Shown piece by piece: positions 1-5,575 of a DNA stretch of 13,380 nucleotides. Below the pieces are notes generated by a model that ran no database searches, had not been told where the DNA came from, and worked only from the letters and a program-made list of their open reading frames with translations. The stretch is from Gammaproteobacteria bacterium (lineage in GTDB: Bacteria > Pseudomonadota > Gammaproteobacteria > UBA6429 > Thiohalophilaceae), in assembly GCA_024639445.1 (NCBI GenBank), contig JAHEIJ010000035.1, positions 1-13,380 on the forward strand, in the 5' to 3' direction. Position numbers and translations under genes: made by a program. Numbering within the stretch: position 1 is the first letter of the stretch; the number at the start of each line of letters is the position of its first letter.

Positions 1-102
1 GGACTGTACACCCGTAACGGCTTGCAGCGCCTTTTCGACACTGGCGACACAACCAGCACAACTCATCCCGGCAATGGAAAGACGATGCTCAGAAACCATC
101 AT
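1..102 (-). CDS. Metal (probably copper) P-type ATPase, N-terminal fragment
   Basis: Reading the minus strand from 102 gives 34 codons that run off the left edge (MMVSEHRLSIAGMSCAGCVA...). GMSCAGC is the classic GMxCxxC motif of a heavy-metal-associated (HMA) domain, followed by the expected SVEKAL helix. HMA domains at the extreme N-terminus are typical of CopA-type Cu(I)-exporting P1B ATPases of the inner membrane; CcoI/FixI-type ATPases usually carry an extra Cys-rich stretch before the HMA, which is absent here. Start is ATG at 102-100 or the adjacent in-frame ATG at 99-97. The copper genes around it support copper as substrate. The transport domains lie outside the window, so a mercury or other metal transporter, or a free-standing HMA chaperone, cannot be fully excluded. 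Confidence 0.75.
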   Translation of the reverse strand, partial: MMVSEHRLSIAGMSCAGCVASVEKALQAVTGVQS

Positions 103-143
103 TACCCGTCATTCTGGTTACTCGATTCACAACCTGCATACTA

Positions 144-172
144 TTTATATATTCGGCTAATGCCTATACCAA
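144..172 (-). promoter_or_regulatory. Predicted sigma-70 promoter of the P-type ATPase gene
   Basis: On the minus strand, TTGGTA (172-167) is followed after exactly 17 bases by TATAAA (149-144). This puts a transcription start near 137 and a leader of about 35 nt before the ATPase start codon. The spacer is 17 rather than the 19 typical of CueR-activated copA promoters, and I see no clear CueR dyad between the boxes. Prediction from motif only. Confidence 0.4.
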
Positions 173-253
173 TACACCCAATAGACCCGATTAACAGGCC
201 AAGGTTCGGAATTGGGCTTTGGGACTGACCCGACGATCCCGCCTCTCCCGGCG

Positions 254-262
254 TGATATGAT
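254..262 (+). promoter_or_regulatory. Possible extended -10 promoter for the DsbD_2/activator unit
   Basis: TGATATGAT at 254-262 matches an extended -10 element (TGnTATAAT) 28 bp before the TTG start at 290. No convincing -35 box is visible 17 bp upstream. The leader would be about 20 nt. Weak, motif-only call. Confidence 0.25.
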
Positions 263-289
263 GCGCGGGTTTATTTACAGGATGTCAGG

Positions 290-1030
290 TTGGATATCTC
301 TCTCGTCAGCGCCTTTATCGTCGGGCTGTTCAGTACCCTGCATTGTCTCGGCATGTGCGGCGGCATCATTGGCGCCCTGACCTTCAGCTTACCAGCAGAC
401 ATTCGAAATGACCGCTGGCGCCTGTTTCCTTATATCTCTGCCTATAACCTGGGCCGCATCGGCAGTTACACCCTGGTGGGGGCTATTGTCGGCGGGTTGG
501 GCGATAACCTGTTCAATTTCATCAGTCCGGAATACGGCCATTTATTCCTGCAAAGCATCGCGGCGATTATTATGGTTGGCATTGGTCTCTATTTGGCGGG
601 CTGGTTCCCGCGTTTCGCCGAAATTGAAAAACTGGGTCAGCCCTTATGGCGCAAACTTGAACCCATGGGGCAAAAACTCCTGCCGGTGCGCTCACCCTCG
701 CACGCATTCTTATTTGGTCTAATATGGGGTTGGTTACCCTGCGGCCTGGTTTATTCCGCACTACTTTGGTCGGCTTCTACCGGTAATGCAACCAACGGCG
801 CGCTGTTTATGCTGGCATTTGGAGCCGGGACTTTACCCACGGTCATGACCGCCGGTATAGTAACCGGATGGTTGATGCGCCTGACCCGGGTACCGCATCT
901 GAAGGCGGTGGTCGGATTGAGTATTATTGTCCTGGCTATGGCGAGCCTGTTTATCAACCTGCAACATTCCGGCAACATGGAACATGGCGAGCACAGCTCG
1001 CACCAACACCAAACAATGGTAACGCCATGA
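290..1030 (+). CDS. Sulfite exporter TauE/SafE-family (DsbD_2-like) membrane protein with His-rich tail
   Basis: 246 residues with six hydrophobic segments. The first holds HCLGMCGG (H18, C19, C23) and a later one holds GLIWGWLPCGLVYSALLW (C151); these paired motifs are the signature of the DsbD transmembrane-like family (PF13386, 'DsbD_2'), often annotated as sulfite exporter TauE/SafE or urease-accessory UreH-like. Homologues commonly sit next to copper ATPases and cytochrome oxidase assembly genes and are thought to act in thiol or copper handling at the inner membrane. The C-terminus after the last helix is rich in His and Met (H226, M230, H232, H235, H238, H240, M243), a likely metal-binding tail. 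The start is TTG at 290, supported by CAGGA at 278-282; no upstream in-frame ATG or GTG is available nearby. Its TGA overlaps the ATG of the next gene. Real sulfite export is doubtful; copper context is inference. Confidence 0.82.
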   Translation: MDISLVSAFIVGLFSTLHCLGMCGGIIGALTFSLPADIRNDRWRLFPYISAYNLGRIGSYTLVGAIVGGLGDNLFNFISPEYGHLFLQSIAAIIMVGIGLYLAGWFPRFAEIEKLGQPLWRKLEPMGQKLLPVRSPSHAFLFGLIWGWLPCGLVYSALLWSASTGNATNGALFMLAFGAGTLPTVMTAGIVTGWLMRLTRVPHLKAVVGLSIIVLAMASLFINLQHSGNMEHGEHSSHQHQTMVTP

Positions 1031-1980
1031 ATTCAATCAATGATCGAATCATCGGAGAATCCCCCGAATTACTGTCTACCCTGCGTGCTGCGGCAATCAC
1101 CGCCGCAACTGATGTCACCACGCTGATACAGGGTGAAAGCGGTAGTGGCAAGGAACTGCTGGCCCATGCGATTCACCAGCAAAGTCGCCGCCATAATGCC
1201 GCGTTTGTCACTATCAACTGTGCGGCCCTGCCTGAGAACCTGGCCGAGTCGGAATTGTTCGGACACCGTAAGGGGGCTTTCACCGGGGCAACTCATGATC
1301 AAGCGGGAAGAGTACCGGCCGCGAATGGAGGCACCTTGTTCTTGGATGAAGTGGGTGAGTTATCCCTGAACATTCAGGCCAAGTTATTACGCTTTCTGGA
1401 AAGTGGTGAATGTCAGCCTGTTGGTCAGGCTCGTACCGAGTGCCTGGATGTCCGCGTGATCGCCGCCAGCAACAGTGATCTGCTGGCTGCCGTACAAACA
1501 GGAACATTCCGGGAAGACCTGTATTACCGCCTGAATGTGGTGCCACTGCATTTACCGCCATTACGTGAACGCGGCAAGGATATTGAATTACTGGTGAGTC
1601 GCCTGACCAGTTTACTGGCTATTCAACATAGCCTCGATGCGCCCCGTTACAACATGGCTGCGCTGGAAGCGATACAAGCCTACTCCTGGCCAGGCAATGT
1701 CCGCGAACTGCGTAATGTCTGTGAACGCATGCTGATCCTGTTTAGTGGTAAAACCATTCATCCCGAAAACCTGCCGGCTGAAATCCGTCACCTCGAAGCC
1801 CGGCCAGTTTCATCGAATTTCACTTTGCCCGAAAGCGGCATTCAGCTGGATCAACTCGAAGTCAGTATGATTCAACAAGCGCTCGATAAAACCCGAGGCA
1901 ATCAAAGCAAAGCAGCACGCCTGTTAGGACTGTCACGCGGTACCTTAATCTATCGCATAAAGAAATATGCACTTGCCTGA
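1027..1980 (+). CDS. Sigma-54-dependent enhancer-binding protein lacking a sensor domain (Fis-type HTH)
   Basis: 317 residues comprising only the AAA+ and DNA-binding parts of a bacterial enhancer-binding protein. Visible motifs: Walker A GESGSGKE (36-43), the sigma-54 contact loop GAFTGA (83-88), Walker B GGTLFLDEVGEL (101-112), arginine-finger region FREDLYYRLNV (161-171), sensor II WPGNVRELRN (221-230) and a C-terminal Fis-type helix-turn-helix (about 291-314, GNQSKAARLLGLSRGTLIYR). There is no receiver, GAF or PAS domain, as in PspF or HrpS, so activity must be set by expression or a partner protein. The frame is open upstream to 868, but that stretch overlaps the DsbD_2 gene out of frame and gives no family-like sequence; the ATG at 1027, overlapping the upstream stop as ATGA, is the better start and implies translational coupling. 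Candidate target: the -24/-12 promoter of the copper receptor at 4184-4199. Confidence 0.93.
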   Translation: MNSINDRIIGESPELLSTLRAAAITAATDVTTLIQGESGSGKELLAHAIHQQSRRHNAAFVTINCAALPENLAESELFGHRKGAFTGATHDQAGRVPAANGGTLFLDEVGELSLNIQAKLLRFLESGECQPVGQARTECLDVRVIAASNSDLLAAVQTGTFREDLYYRLNVVPLHLPPLRERGKDIELLVSRLTSLLAIQHSLDAPRYNMAALEAIQAYSWPGNVRELRNVCERMLILFSGKTIHPENLPAEIRHLEARPVSSNFTLPESGIQLDQLEVSMIQQALDKTRGNQSKAARLLGLSRGTLIYRIKKYALA

Positions 1981-2031
1981 TTGACACCGTAATTTCAAAC
2001 TGACACAACAGCGAATCATTTCTCTGCAATA

Positions 2032-2061
2032 AAAACGGGGTTGCTAAAGCAACCCCGTTTT
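2032..2061. terminator. Bidirectional rho-independent terminator
   Basis: A perfect 13-bp stem, AAAACGGGGTTGC (2032-2044) with GCAACCCCGTTTT (2049-2061), closes a TAAA loop. The A-run and T-run flank the GC-rich core, so it can terminate both the activator gene from the left and the receptor gene from the right. It lies in the 93-bp gap between the two convergent genes. Confidence 0.93.
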
Positions 2062-2073
2062 GGTTTCTCAATA

Positions 2074-4128
2074 TCAGAATTTCGCTTCCAGCCGCGCCCA
2101 GTAGGAACGACCAGGCTCATACACTGGCGTGGAACTGGTTGCATCAAACCCACTCGGTTTGTTCAGATGCTCGCGATAATATTTATCAAACAGGTTATCA
2201 ACACCGTACTTCAGATCCGCCTGCTTGCCGATCTTGAACAGGCCATACAGGCGATACACGGTGTAACCCGGCGTCTCGCCAAAATCGACACCACTGCCTG
2301 TGGCAGGATCATCATCAACCCGACTCTGTCTGGCGACGGACCGCATTTCACCTGCCAGCATCCAGCGTTCCTGCCAGTATTCAAGAGAAACTGTCCCCTC
2401 TAGCGGCGGGGTCTGACCAATGGCGCGGTTATCCGTCTCGTTATTGGCATACACATAGGCAGCGGTGAAACGACTCCGCCAGTGGGCTGCCCATTGATAA
2501 TCAACATCCATATCAAAGCCATACAGTACCGCGTCCACATTGCGATAAATGAATGCCCCATCTGAGCTGGTAATGCCCTCCTGGCCATGGGCGCGATCCA
2601 GCAGAATAAAATCGCTGACATCGTCATAATAGGTTGTGAAGGACAGCGCTCCCTTCTGTAACTGAAACGTTAAACCAAGATCCAACTGATGATGCGCTTC
2701 TGGCTCAATATCCGGATTACCCACCCATCTCATTGGCGCCATCGATGAGTTCGCTGCGATGAATCGCTCAGTGGCATCTGCATTTCGGACGCTCCGGCTC
2801 AAACCCCAGCCGAGGTTGGTCTGCGCATCGAGTATATGTTCCATGCGGTACAACGCGCTGACATTGGTGTCCGTTCTGTCCTGGGCAGTGGTGCCATAAT
2901 AATTTGTATAAAGATCATTCGGACTTGTTCCCATTGCCGTCAAGTCCGCCTTGCTGGCACTGGAATCCACATAATCTACGCGCACGCCAGCGGTATAATC
3001 ATTGCCCTGGCTGATACTGCCCGCATACTCGCCGAACAACCCCGGTTGTTCAATGCTCACGCCTGGCCATAAATAGGACTGGGTCATGGTCGGAAACGTA
3101 CCCGCTGGGCCAGCATAGCGAGTCGCATCACGATCATTACCCTGATAATCCATCCCCAAAGTCAGCGTGCCACTTGCCAGCATCATGTCGCCCAGCAGAC
3201 GTAATCCGTCGGTAACGGACTCAGAGGGGACCCAACTCCAATTACCCGATGATGGTCGTAGAGAAAAGTTATCCATTTCATGGTACACATCGGTACGATA
3301 AACGTCTGCTTTTATACCGCTAAAACTTCCCACCTTGCCTGATTCGATAGAGAGCTTGTAGCTGTCACTGTCGCTCACCGGCGCATCCATTCTGGCACCG
3401 GCATACTTAATGTCTGAACCACGCACGGCATCGAGGTCAAACCGAACCAGGGTACCTCCATCGGTACGACCACCGATTAGCAGGTTGCCGGCGTTTGTTT
3501 TGTAGCCGGAGTGGACTTCGTTACCATCACCGTCGGTGTAATTCTCGGTTTGCTCCGCCGCACTGATGGTGCCGCGTAAAAACGCTTTATTACTTCCGGC
3601 CGCAGCATCCGCAAAGGCATTCCAGATCGCACCATTGGTTTCATAACCGGCACCTGCCTTACCATAGAAATTTTCACCCGCTTCAAACTCCGGTGTCGCG
3701 CGCTCATACAACACGGTACCACCGGGACCACCGGCACCATATATCAGGCTCTGCATGCCCTTGATGACGAGGGCGCTGTCATAAATCTCCGGTGTCGCAT
3801 AGGACGAAGGGGGATCCATCCGGTTCGGGCAACCCCCAAATATATAGGCACCGCCCAGCAGAATATTTAGCTGGTTATTTTTCCGACCACGAATGACGGG
3901 ATCGATACCATGCGTCCCCATTCTTACCCCACTGACTCCTGGCACTTCGAGTATCCACTCTCCCCCATCGGACGGCGTGGGCCGTATTAATGTGTCGATT
4001 GTCAGTTCAGAGGTATTAGCGTCCACTATCTGTTCCGCTTCGACTTGAATGGTTGGTAAGGTGGATTCTTCGGCCTGAACACCAGTCGCCATTACGACAG
4101 CAACCGCGTAGAACATCTTATTCTTCAT
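2074..4128 (-). CDS. oprC: TonB-dependent copper receptor (OprC/NosA family)
   Basis: 684 residues, outer-membrane beta-barrel receptor for copper uptake. A signal peptide (about 1-19, ending VQA) is followed by a TonB-box-like TLPTIQVEA (about 23-31), a plug domain (GTHGIDPVIRGRKNNQLNIL, 71-90) and a 22-strand-type barrel ending in the terminal Phe usual for outer-membrane proteins. The plug carries GGCPNRMDPP with C100 and M104 spaced C-x3-M, and a barrel loop carries H283-E-M285 (HxM). In Pseudomonas OprC the copper site is a Cys-x3-Met pair plus an HxM pair, so all four ligands appear conserved. The start has an upstream GGGGAT ribosome site. The only good promoter upstream is of the sigma-54 type with a palindrome further out. 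NosA homologues are tied to copper supply for nitrous oxide reductase; no nos genes are in this window. Confidence 0.94.
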   Translation of the reverse strand: MKNKMFYAVAVVMATGVQAEESTLPTIQVEAEQIVDANTSELTIDTLIRPTPSDGGEWILEVPGVSGVRMGTHGIDPVIRGRKNNQLNILLGGAYIFGGCPNRMDPPSSYATPEIYDSALVIKGMQSLIYGAGGPGGTVLYERATPEFEAGENFYGKAGAGYETNGAIWNAFADAAAGSNKAFLRGTISAAEQTENYTDGDGNEVHSGYKTNAGNLLIGGRTDGGTLVRFDLDAVRGSDIKYAGARMDAPVSDSDSYKLSIESGKVGSFSGIKADVYRTDVYHEMDNFSLRPSSGNWSWVPSESVTDGLRLLGDMMLASGTLTLGMDYQGNDRDATRYAGPAGTFPTMTQSYLWPGVSIEQPGLFGEYAGSISQGNDYTAGVRVDYVDSSASKADLTAMGTSPNDLYTNYYGTTAQDRTDTNVSALYRMEHILDAQTNLGWGLSRSVRNADATERFIAANSSMAPMRWVGNPDIEPEAHHQLDLGLTFQLQKGALSFTTYYDDVSDFILLDRAHGQEGITSSDGAFIYRNVDAVLYGFDMDVDYQWAAHWRSRFTAAYVYANNETDNRAIGQTPPLEGTVSLEYWQERWMLAGEMRSVARQSRVDDDPATGSGVDFGETPGYTVYRLYGLFKIGKQADLKYGVDNLFDKYYREHLNKPSGFDATSSTPVYEPGRSYWARLEAKF

Positions 4129-4183
4129 TAAATATCCCCATGTATGGTTATGATCGATCGATTCTGTGTTTCCGGTTTATATA

Positions 4184-4199
4184 GCAAGGACGATGCCAG
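4184..4199 (-). promoter_or_regulatory. Predicted sigma-54 (-24/-12) promoter of the copper receptor
   Basis: On the minus strand from 4199, CTGGCATCGTCCTTGCT has the invariant GG (4197-4196) and GC (4185-4184) separated by exactly 10 bases. It matches 11 of the 13 specified positions of YTGGCACG-N4-TTGCW. The start point would be near 4172, giving a leader of about 44 nt to the receptor ATG. A TATATA lies just downstream of the -12, but no matching -35 is visible at sigma-70 spacing. The gene for a sigma-54 activator is the nearest neighbour beyond the receptor. Confidence 0.68.
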
Positions 4200-4242
4200 T
4201 TACCGGGGACCGATTTACATGGGGTTACATTATTAAATACTG

Positions 4243-4272
4243 AACAAACTGTCGCATATGCAACAGTTTGTT
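4243..4272. promoter_or_regulatory. 30-bp palindrome, likely activator or operator site
   Basis: Arms AACAAACTGT (4243-4252) and ACAGTTTGTT (4263-4272) are perfect inverted repeats, and the central GCATATGC is also self-complementary; the only mismatch is 4253 against 4262. Its core is TGT-N10-ACA (4250-4265), the form of upstream activator site used by NifA-type enhancer-binding proteins. Its centre is about 86 bp upstream of the predicted sigma-54 start point, in the usual enhancer range. It also lies 106 bp upstream of tonB, so it could serve both divergent genes. A terminator is unlikely because it sits upstream of both genes and has no T-run. Confidence 0.6.
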
Positions 4273-4377
4273 AGTAATGCGGTAAGTAATTAAAATCTGG
4301 CTTGCGTTTAACCCTGTTAATTCCCGATACTTCACCATTCAAGGATTTCATTCAAAACGATAATTTCAGAGTTTCAG

Positions 4378-5028
4378 TTGGAAAAAATCAGGGCTATTCA
4401 TATCACCATCATGCTGTCTGTCATGGCACATGGGGCATTGCTGATTGAGTTGGGTGGACTTTCTTCAGCGGGCAAGCGCCCAATAGCCCAACCTTCGCGT
4501 ATGATTTATGTACAGGCCCACCTGAATCAACCCGTCAATCCCCCGCAGCCCGAAACTGAACAGCAACCTGAACCGACCACTGAACCTGAACCACTTGTTC
4601 AACCTCAGGACACGCAAAAGGAAAGGGAAAAGGAAACCGAGCATGTTGTCAGAGAAAAAATAGCGAAGACCACGCAACAAGTTGAAACAACTTCAGCAGC
4701 AACCCAACCAGCCGCCCCGTTGCAACACAGCAACATGACCTCGGTCGTTGAAGTACAGCAATCATATATTCTTCAGGTGCTTGAAAAAATCGAAGAACAG
4801 AAATCCTATCCACTGCTAGCACGGCGCCGACACACCAGTGGCAGTGTCACGCTATCCATTCGTGTGAGTTCAGCAGGAGTAATTGAAAAACTGGAATGTT
4901 TGCATGGACCGGCGAGTCTGTGTCGCGCCGCAGTAAAAGCTGCTGATAAGGCACAGCCATTTCCAGCCTTGCCGGGTGGAACGAATCATCTGGCCTTTGA
5001 ATACCAGATGTTATACAAATTGCATTAG
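4378..5028 (+). CDS. tonB: TonB energy-transducing protein
   Basis: 216 residues in the TonB order: a short cytoplasmic end, one membrane helix (about 7-28), a Pro/Glu/Gln-rich periplasm-spanning stretch (about 50-115) and a C-terminal TonB domain (about 130-216) with the QKSYPLLARR entry motif (Y144, P145) and the GSVTLSIRVSSAGVIEKL strands. The helix has S14-x3-H18, equal to the essential SxxxH of E. coli TonB that contacts ExbB/ExbD. This supports the TTG start at 4378, since the next ATG (4411) would remove half the helix; the ribosome site is poor and no upstream ATG exists before an in-frame stop at 4318. Two cysteines (C174, C182) in the C-terminal domain could form a disulfide. It is divergent from the copper receptor and presumably energises it. 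No exbB or exbD is in the window. Confidence 0.9.
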   Translation: MEKIRAIHITIMLSVMAHGALLIELGGLSSAGKRPIAQPSRMIYVQAHLNQPVNPPQPETEQQPEPTTEPEPLVQPQDTQKEREKETEHVVREKIAKTTQQVETTSAATQPAAPLQHSNMTSVVEVQQSYILQVLEKIEEQKSYPLLARRRHTSGSVTLSIRVSSAGVIEKLECLHGPASLCRAAVKAADKAQPFPALPGGTNHLAFEYQMLYKLH

Positions 5029-5063
5029 GTAACCCTCACAGCGTATCACCTGAGGGTTACCTA
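5026..5063. terminator. Hairpin terminator between tonB and the DUF302 gene
   Basis: Inverted repeat AGGTAACCCTCA (5027-5038) and TGAGGGTTACCT (5051-5062), extended by a T-A pair at the ends, with a 12-nt loop. It begins at the tonB stop codon and lies 22 bp from the stop of the convergent DUF302 gene. The stem is strong but neither side has a proper T-run, so intrinsic termination may be only partial. Confidence 0.65.
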
Positions 5064-5084
5064 CATTAGTTAGTCCGATATCGA

Positions 5085-5474
5085 TCAGGCTACCAGTGCG
5101 TCGCGAGCACGCTCCAGTTTGGCTTTCACTTCATTCGCAAGTTGCTCAACCCCTTCCCTCTCAACCAGTGTCATAACCGCAGCAGGGTCCATGAATGCAA
5201 CGGTAACACTTCCGTCTTCTTCCTCGCGCACAACCACGTTACAGGGTAATAACAAACCAATGTCGGGCTCTGCCGTCAGCGCCTGATTGGCCAACACCGG
5301 ATTACAGGTACCCAGAATCTTGTAGGGCAGCTTGTCGATATCGAGTTTTTTCTTCATGGTGGCCTTGACGTCGATTTCAGTCAAAACACCAAATCCTTCT
5401 TTCTGTAATTCTTCAGTGACCCGTGTGATGGCCTCATCAAAGCTGCCATTGAATTTCACGTTAAATCCATACAT
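5085..5474 (-). CDS. DUF302 domain-containing protein
   Basis: 129 residues, full length for a single DUF302 domain (PF03625). Characteristic features are the N-terminal FDEAITRVTEELQKEGFGVLTEIDV stretch (about 12-36), the LGTCNP motif (C57) and LLLPCNVVVRE (C78), then the GSVTVAFMDPAAVM strand-turn. There is no signal peptide, so a cytoplasmic location is likely. The biochemical role of DUF302 is not established; homologues often accompany sulfur-oxidation or metal-resistance genes, and the two conserved cysteines plus M95 would suit redox or metal work. It lies 101 bp downstream of cusA on the same strand, so it may be the last gene of the cus transcript or have its own promoter in that gap. 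ATG at 5474 has a purine-rich (GAGAGAG) but not classical ribosome site. Confidence 0.88.
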   Translation of the reverse strand: MYGFNVKFNGSFDEAITRVTEELQKEGFGVLTEIDVKATMKKKLDIDKLPYKILGTCNPVLANQALTAEPDIGLLLPCNVVVREEEDGSVTVAFMDPAAVMTLVEREGVEQLANEVKAKLERARDALVA

Positions 5475-5514
5475 TTTCTTACTCTCTCTATGGGTTATTA
5501 ATCAATTCTCAGCA

Positions 5515-5526
5515 CATGATATCATG
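5515..5526. repeat. 12-bp perfect palindrome upstream of the DUF302 gene
   Basis: CATGATATCATG lies in the 101-bp gap between cusA and the DUF302 start, about 41 bp upstream of that ATG. It could be part of a local operator or promoter, but short palindromes like this also arise by chance. Confidence 0.25.
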
Positions 5527-5575
5527 ATGCAATGGTCGCAATATATACAGTAAGAAATCCCATAACCTCTCAGGA

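Noticed and set aside
868..1026. Upstream extension of the sigma-54 activator reading frame to 868
   Set aside because: It overlaps the DsbD_2 gene in another frame, shows no sensor-domain sequence, and the ATGA overlap at 1027 is a typical coupled start.
290..1030. Annotation as a true sulfite exporter
   Set aside because: The HCxGMCGG and WGWLPCGLVY motifs and copper neighbours point to the DsbD_2 branch; sulfite transport is a family label rather than supported function.
2041..2403. Plus-strand open frame of 120 codons
   Set aside because: It is antisense to the C-terminal barrel of the receptor gene, begins inside a terminator hairpin and has low-complexity shadow composition.
4151..4163. 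GATCGATCGAT run in the receptor leader, considered as an FNR-like or other operator
   Set aside because: It does not match TTGAT-N4-ATCAA and lies downstream of the predicted start point; a short simple repeat is enough to explain it.
4424..4447. TGGCAC followed by TTGC inside tonB
   Set aside because: The spacing is 8 rather than 5 bases and it lies within the coding region.
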